DNA of 64,000 bases from Bacteroidia bacterium (lineage in GTDB: Bacteria > Bacteroidota > Bacteroidia > J057): assembly GCA_041391665.1 (NCBI GenBank), contig JAWKNO010000002.1, positions 2,232,001 to 2,296,000 of the forward strand, written 5' to 3'. The notes under the pieces are model-generated. The model did not search any database, was not told the origin of the DNA, and saw only the letters and a list, made by a program, of their open reading frames with translations. Both the position numbers and the translations under genes were made by a program. Shown piece after piece: positions 8,385-17,799 of the stretch (position 1 is the first letter of the stretch; every line of letters starts with the position of its first letter).

Positions 8385-9488
8385 CTATACGCCAATTTTC
8401 CGGTCTCTTGCAACGACTTTCCAACATCCCTTTGCTACGCCGTCATTCACGACCCATGCTTCCTGATAAAGCGCAACGGTAGGGCAAATATGGAGGGGAA
8501 TTCCATACAGACAATCGCCTGGCTTCAAACCTTCAGCGTCAGGCGTTTGGACGACCAGGTGTTCTTCGCTATGCCCTGTAAATGCGTCAATCCTGATGCC
8601 CTGAAGCGATACCCGTGGGTGAGGATTTTCAGCAGCAATAGATTTATGGCCGAGATCGAGGCAAACCAGATCTTTCCCTGGTTTACTAATAACCCTTGTA
8701 AGCACCAGTGCAGCGGGCAAAAAGTTCATATCAGGCAACATCGACGCGTATCCGGCATCCCAAAACACATAGGTCCCCGGACTAAGCTCCACATCACTGC
8801 GCAGTGCATGAACGGGGAATGTCGGACTGCCACCGGCAATAATTGCCGGAACATGGCCGCCGGCCCCCCTTATGGCCGCTGCCATATCGCTTACCGATTG
8901 AAAAGCAGCGTCGCTTTTGGCCTTCCGCACAGCAAAATCGCTGTCGCGTATATGCCCATCGTAGGCGTGCAAACCAGCCGGAGACACCCCGGGCAGCATT
9001 GCCAGCAACTGATATAATGCCAGAGATTCCGTCCCCGGAGCTATTCCGGTGCGATGCATACCCAAATCGAGATCAATATACAGAGGCAAAACAACATCTG
9101 CCTGACCACAGACGCCCGAGATCGCTTTTGCCGTGAGATCATTATCGACAATAGTTGAAAACCGAACGGCAGGGTATTGCTTTATCAGCGCAATGATACG
9201 CTGGATTTTGGGTCCGGTGGGCTGGTGAGCGACCAATACATCATCTGCCCCGGAGCGGGCCAGCATTTCGGCTTCGGCAATCGTCGCACATTTAAATTTC
9301 CGGATGCCCAATTCCACATGCATCCGCACTACTTCTGCCATTTTATGGGTTTTGACATGGGGCCGCAGGCGGGAAGTACCGCCTGCGATCCGAATAGCCT
9401 CCGCAATGTTGGCCCGCAAACGGTCCTCATAAATCAGTAGTGCAGGCGTATCTACCTGATCAGCATTACTTATTTCGTACCAGTTCAT
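8385..9488 (-). CDS. Fold-III PLP enzyme, D-threonine aldolase / D-serine dehydratase-like
   Basis: 367 residues. The N-terminal alanine-racemase-type barrel carries the PLP lysine in RPHVKTHK (Lys46), and the C-terminal domain carries a metal site HICPT (His333, Cys335). In this family a His-x-Cys zinc pair is, as I recall, typical of eukaryotic-type D-serine dehydratase, whereas D-threonine aldolase has His-x-Asp. The enzyme may therefore deaminate D-serine or a related D-beta-hydroxy amino acid. It lies 8 bp downstream of a secreted GH92 enzyme and upstream of a DUF5995 gene, with no obvious pathway link. It is cytoplasmic. The exact substrate is unproved. Confidence 0.8.
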   Translation of the reverse strand: MNWYEISNADQVDTPALLIYEDRLRANIAEAIRIAGGTSRLRPHVKTHKMAEVVRMHVELGIRKFKCATIAEAEMLARSGADDVLVAHQPTGPKIQRIIALIKQYPAVRFSTIVDNDLTAKAISGVCGQADVVLPLYIDLDLGMHRTGIAPGTESLALYQLLAMLPGVSPAGLHAYDGHIRDSDFAVRKAKSDAAFQSVSDMAAAIRGAGGHVPAIIAGGSPTFPVHALRSDVELSPGTYVFWDAGYASMLPDMNFLPAALVLTRVISKPGKDLVCLDLGHKSIAAENPHPRVSLQGIRIDAFTGHSEEHLVVQTPDAEGLKPGDCLYGIPLHICPTVALYQEAWVVNDGVAKGCWKVVARDRKIGV

Positions 9489-9496
9489 TTTGTTAT

Positions 9497-11818
9497 TTAT
9501 TTGCTCTCTGCCATGCGGACTTTTGCCTGCGTATCATTGCTCATGGAGGGAGGAGCTGATTCGGGAGAAATTGCCCATATTTCGTTAGGCTCTGCACCCA
9601 TGACAAAGGCGAGTTCCCCGCCATTCATGATTTCTTCATGGGTAATATAGGTGCGACTCAACGGCTGTCCGTTTAGCCTGGCCGATTGAATGTATTTGTT
9701 ATCGCCTGATACGTTTTCAGCAGTTATCACAAATGATTTCCCCTCTCCTACCCTGATCTCCGCACGATCAAACATGGGGCTGCCTATCACATATATTCCC
9801 TGCGCCGGATTGACCGGGTAGATACCCATAGCACTAAACACATACCACGCAGACATTTGCCCACAGTCTTCATTTCCGCAGAGACCATTGGGTTTATCGG
9901 TGTACATCGTCTCGCAAATCTGCCTGACAATTGCCTGAGTTTTCCATGGAGCGCCGGCATAGTTGTATAGGTAGGCGATATGGTGGCTGGGCTCATTGCC
10001 ATGGGCATATTGGCCGATCAACCCGGATATATCTGCCGAAGCGTTTTCCCCGCTGATGTCAGAAGTTTCTGTAAACATCGCATCGAGTTTGGAGATAAAT
10101 GCGGCATTTCCGCCAAAAAGTTCGATCATGCCGTGAACATCGTGAGGAACAAACCAGGTATGTTGCCAGGCATTTCCTTCGGTATATTCAGCCACATCAA
10201 AATTGTGATCAGAGTATTTGGGATCGAAAGGAGTTTTCCATTTTCCATCAGACATCCGGGCACGCATAAAACCTGTCGAAGGGTCAAATACGTTGCGAAA
10301 ATTGCCGGCCCGCTTCATAAAATACTCGTAATCGTCCATTTTTCCCAGCGCTTTGGCCATTTGCGCTATACACCAGTCATCGTAAGTGTATTCGAGGGTG
10401 CGTGTTACCGACTGTCCGGCTTTATCATACGGAATGTAGTTGTATTCGCGGAGGAAATTGGTAGCGCGAATATCCTGCATGGCGCTTTTTTTCATGGCTT
10501 CGAACGCCTCCTCTGCATCAAATCCGCGGTAGCCTTTGAGATAAGCATCCACAATGACAGGAACTGCGTGATAGCCGGTCATCGTATTGGTTTCATTTCC
10601 CAGCAGCGACCAGACAGGCAGCAGGCCGTATTCGCGGTAATGAGCCATCAGCGACTGGATCATATCATCAACCCGGTCGGATTGGGTGATGGTAAACAGC
10701 GGATTTTCTGCCCGGAAAGTATCCCACAGGGAGAAAATGCCATACTTCGTATAATTTTCTGCCTTATGCACCTTGCCATCTACGCCTTTGTAGTAGCCAT
10801 TGGCATCGGAAAACAAAACCGGTGCAACCTGGCTATGATAAAGGGCTGTGTAAAAAATGGTTTTCAGCTGTTCGTTGTCTGACTCCACTTTTATCACAGA
10901 AAGTTCACCTTCCCAGGCTTTGCGGGCGTTTTGTCTGACTGCGTCAAAGTCCCAGTCCGGAATTTCATCCAATGCTTTCAGTGCGCCTTCCGGGTTGGCA
11001 GAAGAAATCCCTACTTTCACGAGTACTTGTTCTCCTTCTTTTGTCGGGAAAGAAATTTTAGCGGCGGATTTCATTCGCTGCTCCCCATTGTCTGTGGCAG
11101 AAGTATCAGCTACGATCTGCACATCGGCCATCGGACGGGAAAATTTTGCAGCAAAATATACCCGCTGGTCTTTGGCCCAGCCTGTTGACAGGCGGTGACC
11201 GGTGATCATGTCATCGCTTATTTTTTCAATTTTAGTGTCAACGGGCGCATCCCAGTTGATCGCAAAACCCAGGTCAATGACAATTGCGGAAGCTTGACTT
11301 TCAGGGAATGTGTAGCGATGAAACCCCACCCTTTGGGTGGCGGTAAGTTCGGCTTTGACTTTACTATCTTCCAGAAAAACAGCGTAGTAACCGGGAGAAG
11401 CCTCCTCCTTTTCGTGAGAAAAGGCAGAGCGATAATCGTAATCATCGCGGGAGGTGATTGTTTTGGTAAAATCTACCGGTCGGGTCGTAGGCATCATCAG
11501 CACATCGCAGAGGTCGCCGATACCTGTACCGCTGAGGTGTGTATGGCTAAAACCCACAATCACACTGTCCACATAATTGTAACCCGAACACCAGTCCCAA
11601 CCCTGCGTCCCGTTGTCGGGGCTAAGTTGTACCATGCCAAAAGGAACGGTCGCTCCGGGATATGTATGGCCGTGATCTGCCGTTCCGATGAATGGATCGA
11701 CAAAATCTGCAGGGGAAGTCGTAGTGGCAATCTTCGATCCGGAGTTGCAGGAAACCATCCAGAAAAAGGCCATCGGGAGAATGGCAAATCTTAAAAAAGG
11801 ATAAAAAAACCGATTCAT
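9497..11818 (-). CDS. GH92 family alpha-mannosidase (lipoprotein)
   Basis: 773 residues. It has a lipoprotein signal with Cys24 in FFWMVSC. The N-terminal beta-sandwich begins VDPFIGTADHGHTYPGATVP, followed by FGMVQLSPDNGTQGWDWCSG and GFSHTHLSGTGIGDL. The (alpha/alpha)6 barrel contains GNEPSHHIAYLYNYAG and GLCGNEDCGQMSAWYVFSAM, both hallmarks of GH92. These are Ca2+-dependent exo-acting alpha-mannosidases, usually alpha-1,2, that trim N-glycans or fungal mannan. It is probably anchored at the outer membrane. No endo-glycosidase or SusCD genes are near, so the enzyme may scavenge glycans released by others. The start is the ATG just before the lipoprotein signal. Confidence 0.93.
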   Translation of the reverse strand: MNRFFYPFLRFAILPMAFFWMVSCNSGSKIATTTSPADFVDPFIGTADHGHTYPGATVPFGMVQLSPDNGTQGWDWCSGYNYVDSVIVGFSHTHLSGTGIGDLCDVLMMPTTRPVDFTKTITSRDDYDYRSAFSHEKEEASPGYYAVFLEDSKVKAELTATQRVGFHRYTFPESQASAIVIDLGFAINWDAPVDTKIEKISDDMITGHRLSTGWAKDQRVYFAAKFSRPMADVQIVADTSATDNGEQRMKSAAKISFPTKEGEQVLVKVGISSANPEGALKALDEIPDWDFDAVRQNARKAWEGELSVIKVESDNEQLKTIFYTALYHSQVAPVLFSDANGYYKGVDGKVHKAENYTKYGIFSLWDTFRAENPLFTITQSDRVDDMIQSLMAHYREYGLLPVWSLLGNETNTMTGYHAVPVIVDAYLKGYRGFDAEEAFEAMKKSAMQDIRATNFLREYNYIPYDKAGQSVTRTLEYTYDDWCIAQMAKALGKMDDYEYFMKRAGNFRNVFDPSTGFMRARMSDGKWKTPFDPKYSDHNFDVAEYTEGNAWQHTWFVPHDVHGMIELFGGNAAFISKLDAMFTETSDISGENASADISGLIGQYAHGNEPSHHIAYLYNYAGAPWKTQAIVRQICETMYTDKPNGLCGNEDCGQMSAWYVFSAMGIYPVNPAQGIYVIGSPMFDRAEIRVGEGKSFVITAENVSGDNKYIQSARLNGQPLSRTYITHEEIMNGGELAFVMGAEPNEIWAISPESAPPSMSNDTQAKVRMAESK

Positions 11819-12051
11819 AGCAGTTAGATTCTATAGGTACCAAATGGGAGGATCAATATAGAGAAAGTTGGGAAATGAATGGTTGGATACAGGGTAAATA
11901 TTCTCCTCACGAAAAAAACTGTTTTTTTACATTCGAGAGACAATAGAATAAAATTAAATGCTTAAAATTGCCAGACTATAGACAACCAAGGGTAATTGGG
12001 AATAATAAAACACAATATTCTACACATATCACCCGCTTCTAACATCCGGTT

Positions 12052-14598
12052 ATGAAAAGTTCTGCCATAACTTTGCTCTTGCTATTTGTATTTGGGGTTG
12101 CTGTTGCCCAATATTCAGAAGATTTTACCGGCCAGGCTGGCAAAGGATTGGTTAGCGCCATTTGCCCGCCTCCTGCCACAGGGCTCAACGATTGTGGTTG
12201 TAATTGTACTGCCGGCTCAACGGATAACCTTTCAACCTGTGCGACCATTCCGCCTGATCTGTCAGGGGTAAACTGGACCATCACAGGCAATAGTTTTGAA
12301 GGAATTGATCACAACAGCCCAGACGATTTTGGTGTTGTAACTCTTGCCGGTAATGAAATATTCCAGGCAAAAGATATTGACGGGGAATTGTGCTGGGAAA
12401 GCCCAACACTTAATATTGGCAATGCAGGCCCTGTTTCCATTTCTCTCAATATTGGAAAATTTGCAACCCTGGAGCCCGACGACTATATCAGTGCTGAATA
12501 CAGTCTGGATGGCGGGGCATTTGTTCAGTTTGGATTGGCGGCTGATGATTTTGCAAATTCAACGCTTTCGGTGATCGGTCTGACAGGGAGTACGCTGGAC
12601 ATTCGCATTTGCATTGACAATGACGGAGGATCTGAGATTATCTGGTTTGACAATGTTTCTGTACCCGAGCCAGGAGTTGTTATTTCAGGTAGTTGCACAC
12701 CACCGGTTCTGTCTGCCAATATTACCAATACATTATGTGGTATCAGTAACGGCGCGATAGACCTGAGCGCTACTGGTGGGTCAGGGTCATACACCTATTT
12801 ATGGTCTGACGGACAAACCACTTCTGTTATCAATGGTTTGCCCGGCGGATTTCACCAAGTAACCGTTACGGAATCAGGCGGTTGTTCAACTACTGATTCC
12901 TTCGAAGTACAAACATACGATATCACAGGCCCCTATCTTGAATCTTTTGATACTCCGGGAAAAGGATATCTTACCGGAATGGCAGATGAACTTACGGGTG
13001 CGAACTGGACATTAAGCCCCTGGACAGTTGGACGGGAATCTGATGACTATTTCAGCACTACCGCTTCCGGCATGCTGGAAACCGGTGATACAGATTCAGA
13101 AATCTGCTGGACCAGCCCCCAAATTAGTATTGCCCCGGGGCAATTCGGGTTTCAGCTTTCGCTGGATTTATCATGGGTTGGGTTGGATCCGGAAGACTAT
13201 ATCTCGGTATTAACCAGTTATAATGGAGGTCCATTTGTACCATTTGGAAATATCGAGGGTGGCGGTACCGCCACTATTCAATACGCCGCAGGATCAGATC
13301 ATACTTCTTCTATCAATTTTTTTACTTTTAGCCTTCCGGCAAATACGATTCAAATCCGTGTATGTTTTTTCAGTACGGATGATGGCGAATTAATGACACT
13401 AGACAATGTGAGTCTTCCGGAAGCGGCTTCCCTGTGTACGGTTACAGATTTGTGTCCCAATGACCCGAATAAAATTGTGCCGGGTATTTGCGGTTGTGGC
13501 ACTCCAGATACAGATTCTGATGGAGACCTGGTACCGGATTGTATAGACCAGTGTCCCAATGACCCTGGAAAGTCAATTCCCGGTAATTGTGGATGTGGCG
13601 TACCGGAGACCGACTCCGATGGCGACAATACACCTGACTGTATCGATCTTTGCCCAAATGACCCGGGGAAAACTATGCCTGGAACTTGTGGCTGTGGTAA
13701 TCCGGATACAGACTCTGACGGCGATAATACGCCCGACTGTGCTGACCTGTGTCCTAATGATCCGGGAAAAACGGCTCCGGGAACCTGTGGCTGTGGCACC
13801 TCAGATATAGATTCTGATGGGGACAATACTCCAGATTGTCTGGATGGATGCCCCTTTGATCCGACAAAAACTTCAGGCAGTTGTGTCTGCCAGATTGTGA
13901 TTGTAGATTCCGATAATGATAAATTACCTGACAGCATTGACCCATATCCTACTGATAAAAACAATCAGGGACACACCATGATTCTCACCCGAGTTTGGGA
14001 TGATATCAACGGAGATGGTTTGCAAAGTTGCGACGAGCCAACAGGGATTGCGGGTGTCACAGTCAATCTTTTGAAAGCATCTAATAAAAGTATTCTTCAG
14101 ACAGCAGTTACCAATTCGGAGGGTCTGGTACTTTTTCAGAATGCAATTCAAAATAATAACCTACTACTCGAATTCGAAGATGTACCTGGTTACAAGCGAA
14201 CCTTGGTCAATATTGGGAATGATGAGGAGATTGATTCTGATGCCAGTAAAAGTAATGGCAGAACAGGCAGTTTTAAACTGGCAAACAATATTCCAATTGT
14301 TGTCAACCAGGATTGTGGTTTAGTCGCTTCATCCTCAGCCAGGACTTCCAATCCAGATACTCAACCTGTAGTGAAGGTATTTCCAAATCCCGCGCAGAAC
14401 CTGCTGACAGTAACATTTGATGCAGATTACAAGACCTTAGTGATGATGGATATTCAGGGCCGGACCATTCTTCATAAAGATATCCTGCCGGGAGAACATT
14501 TGATCAAATTCGAACTGAGTTCCATACCCTCGGGCGTGTATCTGGTTCGACTGGAAGGTAGCGCAACGCCTGTTATTCAGCGGTTTATTAAGGAGTAA
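12052..14598 (+). CDS. T9SS type A secreted protein with duplicated beta-domain, SprB-like repeat and Cys/Asp-rich repeats
   Basis: 848 residues. The signal peptide ends near residue 20 (GVAVAQ). Two related beta-domains follow (about 85-205 and 305-460), each with a CWxSP...DDYIS/DPEDYIS pattern. An SprB-type repeat lies between them (about 225-290, SATGGSGSYTYLWSDGQTTS). Residues 468 to about 630 hold five 33-residue repeats of the form CPNDP-K-PG-CGCG-DTDSDGD-PDC, which resemble calcium-binding thrombospondin type 3 repeats with an added Cys-Gly-Cys-Gly loop. Then come an SdrD B-like domain (WDDINGDGLQSCDEPTGIAG) and a type A sorting domain (VKVFPNPAQNLLTV to the end). It should be exported by T9SS and held or released at the cell surface. 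The role is unknown; adhesion or a Ca2+-stabilised stalk is plausible. Confidence 0.87.
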   Translation: MKSSAITLLLLFVFGVAVAQYSEDFTGQAGKGLVSAICPPPATGLNDCGCNCTAGSTDNLSTCATIPPDLSGVNWTITGNSFEGIDHNSPDDFGVVTLAGNEIFQAKDIDGELCWESPTLNIGNAGPVSISLNIGKFATLEPDDYISAEYSLDGGAFVQFGLAADDFANSTLSVIGLTGSTLDIRICIDNDGGSEIIWFDNVSVPEPGVVISGSCTPPVLSANITNTLCGISNGAIDLSATGGSGSYTYLWSDGQTTSVINGLPGGFHQVTVTESGGCSTTDSFEVQTYDITGPYLESFDTPGKGYLTGMADELTGANWTLSPWTVGRESDDYFSTTASGMLETGDTDSEICWTSPQISIAPGQFGFQLSLDLSWVGLDPEDYISVLTSYNGGPFVPFGNIEGGGTATIQYAAGSDHTSSINFFTFSLPANTIQIRVCFFSTDDGELMTLDNVSLPEAASLCTVTDLCPNDPNKIVPGICGCGTPDTDSDGDLVPDCIDQCPNDPGKSIPGNCGCGVPETDSDGDNTPDCIDLCPNDPGKTMPGTCGCGNPDTDSDGDNTPDCADLCPNDPGKTAPGTCGCGTSDIDSDGDNTPDCLDGCPFDPTKTSGSCVCQIVIVDSDNDKLPDSIDPYPTDKNNQGHTMILTRVWDDINGDGLQSCDEPTGIAGVTVNLLKASNKSILQTAVTNSEGLVLFQNAIQNNNLLLEFEDVPGYKRTLVNIGNDEEIDSDASKSNGRTGSFKLANNIPIVVNQDCGLVASSSARTSNPDTQPVVKVFPNPAQNLLTVTFDADYKTLVMMDIQGRTILHKDILPGEHLIKFELSSIPSGVYLVRLEGSATPVIQRFIKE
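13453..13947 (+). repeat. Five tandem 99-bp coding repeats (thrombospondin type 3-like)
   Basis: The conserved Cys codon that opens each unit falls at 13453, 13552, 13651, 13750 and 13849, exactly 99 bp apart. Units 2-4 are most alike. The last unit is degenerate (SGSCVCQI in place of PGTCGCG). The exact spacing and DNA similarity suggest recent duplication or gene conversion. Confidence 0.9.
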
Positions 14599-14718
14599 AG
14601 AATTTACTCTCCAACGTTTTATGTGTGCTACATTTAACTAAACACATCATATTCTAATGCCAGGGTAAATATGTAAATTTAGTAATTCGTAAACTTCTGA
14701 TAAACCAATCGTCCATTT

Positions 14719-15180
14719 ATGGCTCCCATTCATTTCAAATGTAAAAAAGTCATCCCTGTCCTCCCGGCTTCCATTGCCTCAGAAATTGCCGATACAAGCA
14801 AATGGAGTGAGTTTAAAGGATACGCCTTTTTGCCCGGTATCAGAAAAGCTGAATATGAAAAACGCACGGATAATATGATTGGTGCCAGAATCACCGTGGA
14901 AAATACAGATGGTTCCCGACATGTGGAGGAAATCCTGGTGTGGAAACCCGGAGAAAAAATCACCATGAAACTCTGCGAATTTTCACCGCCTCTCAACCGG
15001 CTGGCAACACATTTTCTGGAAGAATGGACATTTACACAGGAAGGTACAGGGACAAAAGTAACGCGCAGTTTTCAGCTTTTTCCCAAAAGCGTATTGACCC
15101 GCCCATTTTTATGGCTTATCTCCCTGGTTTTCCGAAGAGCTATAAACGCTCATTTAGACTGGATGGCTTTGAAAAAATAA
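14719..15180 (+). CDS. SRPBCC/START-like protein
   Basis: 153 residues without signal peptide. It begins with the typical helix-grip opening (FKCKKVIPVLPASIASEIAD) and continues with alternating strands to a C-terminal amphipathic helix (FRRAINAHLDWMALKK). Members of this superfamily bind hydrophobic ligands; I cannot name one here. Its last 31 bases overlap the 3' end of the convergent P-type ATPase gene, so the stop codons of the two genes lie inside each other. It may be co-regulated by antisense transcription, which is inference. Confidence 0.7.
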   Translation: MAPIHFKCKKVIPVLPASIASEIADTSKWSEFKGYAFLPGIRKAEYEKRTDNMIGARITVENTDGSRHVEEILVWKPGEKITMKLCEFSPPLNRLATHFLEEWTFTQEGTGTKVTRSFQLFPKSVLTRPFLWLISLVFRRAINAHLDWMALKK

Positions 15181-17735
15181 TTTCGCGCCTTCAGCCATTT
15201 TTCAAACTCCACTGCATGGAAAACCACTGCCGATAATCCCAGACAAATCAACAGCTCATTCAGGTCCAGTGGCTGCGTTTTAAATATTTCATTCGCTGCC
15301 GGCAGATAAATGATTCCCAATTGTAAAATACCTGTGAACACGATCGTGAGCAGCATCGGTTTATTGGAGAAAATCCCCTGTTTGTATAAAAATATTTTCT
15401 CACTCCTCACCGCAATCACATGTCCAAGCTGAGATAAGGACAACACCGTAAAAACCATTGTCTGCCAGTGTACATGTTGTTGCTCAATAGCCCATGCCTG
15501 CACGCCAAGGGTAACGCCTGCCATTAATATTCCGACCCACAGAATATGCAAGGCGATTCCGCCTGCCAACAGGCTTTCGCTGCGTTTTCTGGGTGGTTGT
15601 TTCATGATGTCTGCTTCTGCGCCTTCATTTGCCAATGAAAGTCCGGGCAGGCCATCTGTGACCAGATTGATCCACAGGATATGAATTGGCAACAGTGGTA
15701 TCGGCAATCCCAGCAAGGGGGCGAGAAATATCGTCCAGATCTCTGCACTGTTGCAGGTCATTATGTACTTCACAAACTTGCGGATATTGTCATAGATCCG
15801 TCGCCCCTCTTTAACGGTTTTGACAATCGTGGCAAAATTGTCATCCAGCAAAATCATATCGGCTGACTCTTTGCTCACGTCTGTTCCATTGATGCCCATG
15901 GCGACACCGATATTAGCCGCGCGAAGCGATGGCGCATCATTTACTCCGTCACCGGTCATCGATACAAAGTGGCCTTTGGCCTGAAGGGCTTTTACGATGT
16001 TGATTTTTTGCTCGGGGCTTACCCGGGCATATACACATACGCGCTCTACCTTTTCCTCAAACTCCTCAAAAGACATATTTCGCAGCTCCAAACCAGTAAG
16101 TACGAGACCATTTTCATCCAAAATACCGATATCACTGGCAATGGCAGCTGCTGTGGCAGGGTGATCTCCGGTAATCATGACCGGCTTGATACCCGCAGTG
16201 CGGCACTCTTCGATTGCGAGTTTTACCTCCGGTCTGGGCGGATCGATCATGCCCGCCAGGCCTGAAAATACCAGTTCGCTTTCTATGATTTCCACGCTCA
16301 ACGGTTCGGGGATATGATCCATGATTTTCCAGGCATAGGCCAGTACCCGGAGGCCCTTTGCGCCATATTTTTCACTTTTCGCAAGAATCTCTGTAGTATT
16401 TTCCGCTGGCCGAAGATGTGCCGAAATATATTCCACCGCACCCTTGGAAAATACAAGATATTTTTCTCCGAAAGCGTGGATTGAGGTCATACACTTCCTG
16501 TCGGAGTCAAAGGGAATTTCCGCGATACGGGGGAAGGTTGTGAGAATTTTTTCATACCCCTCTCTGCCCGATTTTTCGATGGCGTATTCGACAAGGGCAA
16601 TCTCCGTTGGGTCGCCTTCCAGCGTACCTTCAGCCGTGGTCCTCACATCATGGTTTAACGCCATCCCCAGACTGAGGGTAGAATCGCTGAATGAGGGAAT
16701 AGAGGATGCTGCTTCCTCCACGGCAACGACCTGCATTTTATTGAGGGTGAGTGTGCCGGTTTTATCTGAACAAATATAAGACACAGAACCCAGCGTCTCT
16801 ACTGCCGGGAGGTGGCGAATGAGGGCATTTTGCCGGGCGAGACGCCTGGCACCCATCGCCAGGGCGATGGTGATGAGGGCAGGCAACGCCTCGGGTATCG
16901 CGGCCACCGCAAGGCTGATGGAAACCAGCAACATATTCATCGGATCTTCTCCCCGAAGCAACCCCATACCAAATAAAACCGCACAAATGCCCAATACGAT
17001 AAAAGACAATTTTCGCGCATAGTCTGCCATCCGGACCTGAAGAGGTGTCAAGGCGTCTTCCTCCTGTAGCATACCGGCAATTTTCCCGATCTCCGTCTTC
17101 ATACCTGTCGCAAATACCAATGCCTGGCCTCTGCCGTTGGTAATAAGCGTACCTTTATAAGCCAGGTTGAGGCGATCAGCCATAGGGATATCTTCGGAAG
17201 CAAGCTGATCGCTGGTTTTATCCACCGCCACAGACTCACCCGTAAGTGCAGACTCATCGATACGAAGACTATGAGATTCTGTCAGGCGCATATCAGCAGG
17301 GACAACATTGCCGGCTTCGAGCAAAACGATATCGCCGGGTACAAGTTCGGCAGCGGGAATTTTTACGGTTTGTCCATCCCGAAGGGCAACGGCCTGAAGT
17401 GCTGCCATTTGTTTAAGAGCCTGGATAGCCTTTTCTGCGCGGTATTCCTGAGCAAAACCAATGACTGCATTTAAAATCACGATTATCACGATAATGATCG
17501 AGTCAGTCAGGTCGCCGACAATGCCCGAAATAATCGCAGCTGCAATCAACACCAGGGACATAAACTCTTTAAACTGATTGATGAAAATCAGGAAGGCAGA
17601 CTTTTGTTTTTTTTCTTGAAGAGTATTAGGCCCGATTTCTACCAGTTTTGCAGCTGCTTCCGCGGAGGTAAGGCCTGCCGGGGAGGAACCCGTAAGTTCC
17701 AAAGATTCTTCAACCGACAAATAGTGCCAATTCAT
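15150..17735 (-). CDS. Calcium-type cation-transporting P-type ATPase (P2A-like)
   Basis: 861 residues, about ten membrane helices. In order: N-terminal cation ATPase domain, actuator TGES (165-168), M4 motif PEALP (281-285), phosphorylation site DKTGTLT (Asp324), MTGDHPATA, TGDGVND hinge, M5 TCNSAEIW and M6 LWINLVTDGLP. The M4 Glu, M5 Asn/Glu and M6 Asn/Thr/Asp pattern matches the Ca2+ sites of SERCA/PMR1-type pumps, although the M4 motif reads PEALP rather than PEGLP. It likely exports Ca2+ (or Mn2+) from the cytoplasm using ATP. The gene is divergent from the Uma2 gene and convergent with, and overlapping, the SRPBCC gene. Confidence 0.93.
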   Translation of the reverse strand: MNWHYLSVEESLELTGSSPAGLTSAEAAAKLVEIGPNTLQEKKQKSAFLIFINQFKEFMSLVLIAAAIISGIVGDLTDSIIIVIIVILNAVIGFAQEYRAEKAIQALKQMAALQAVALRDGQTVKIPAAELVPGDIVLLEAGNVVPADMRLTESHSLRIDESALTGESVAVDKTSDQLASEDIPMADRLNLAYKGTLITNGRGQALVFATGMKTEIGKIAGMLQEEDALTPLQVRMADYARKLSFIVLGICAVLFGMGLLRGEDPMNMLLVSISLAVAAIPEALPALITIALAMGARRLARQNALIRHLPAVETLGSVSYICSDKTGTLTLNKMQVVAVEEAASSIPSFSDSTLSLGMALNHDVRTTAEGTLEGDPTEIALVEYAIEKSGREGYEKILTTFPRIAEIPFDSDRKCMTSIHAFGEKYLVFSKGAVEYISAHLRPAENTTEILAKSEKYGAKGLRVLAYAWKIMDHIPEPLSVEIIESELVFSGLAGMIDPPRPEVKLAIEECRTAGIKPVMITGDHPATAAAIASDIGILDENGLVLTGLELRNMSFEEFEEKVERVCVYARVSPEQKINIVKALQAKGHFVSMTGDGVNDAPSLRAANIGVAMGINGTDVSKESADMILLDDNFATIVKTVKEGRRIYDNIRKFVKYIMTCNSAEIWTIFLAPLLGLPIPLLPIHILWINLVTDGLPGLSLANEGAEADIMKQPPRKRSESLLAGGIALHILWVGILMAGVTLGVQAWAIEQQHVHWQTMVFTVLSLSQLGHVIAVRSEKIFLYKQGIFSNKPMLLTIVFTGILQLGIIYLPAANEIFKTQPLDLNELLICLGLSAVVFHAVEFEKWLKARNYFFKAIQSK

Positions 17736-17799
17736 GGGATGTGATTAAAATTCGGAGAAAATATGTAATTTGTAGTTTCGATAAGATTGAAAAAATAAT

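Noticed and set aside
9980..10882. 300-codon plus-strand frame
   Set aside because: It runs opposite the GH92 gene, which has full family motifs.
13350..13964. 204-codon minus-strand frame with regular repeats (PSESVSG)
   Set aside because: The repeats are the antisense of the 99-bp coding repeats of the T9SS protein.
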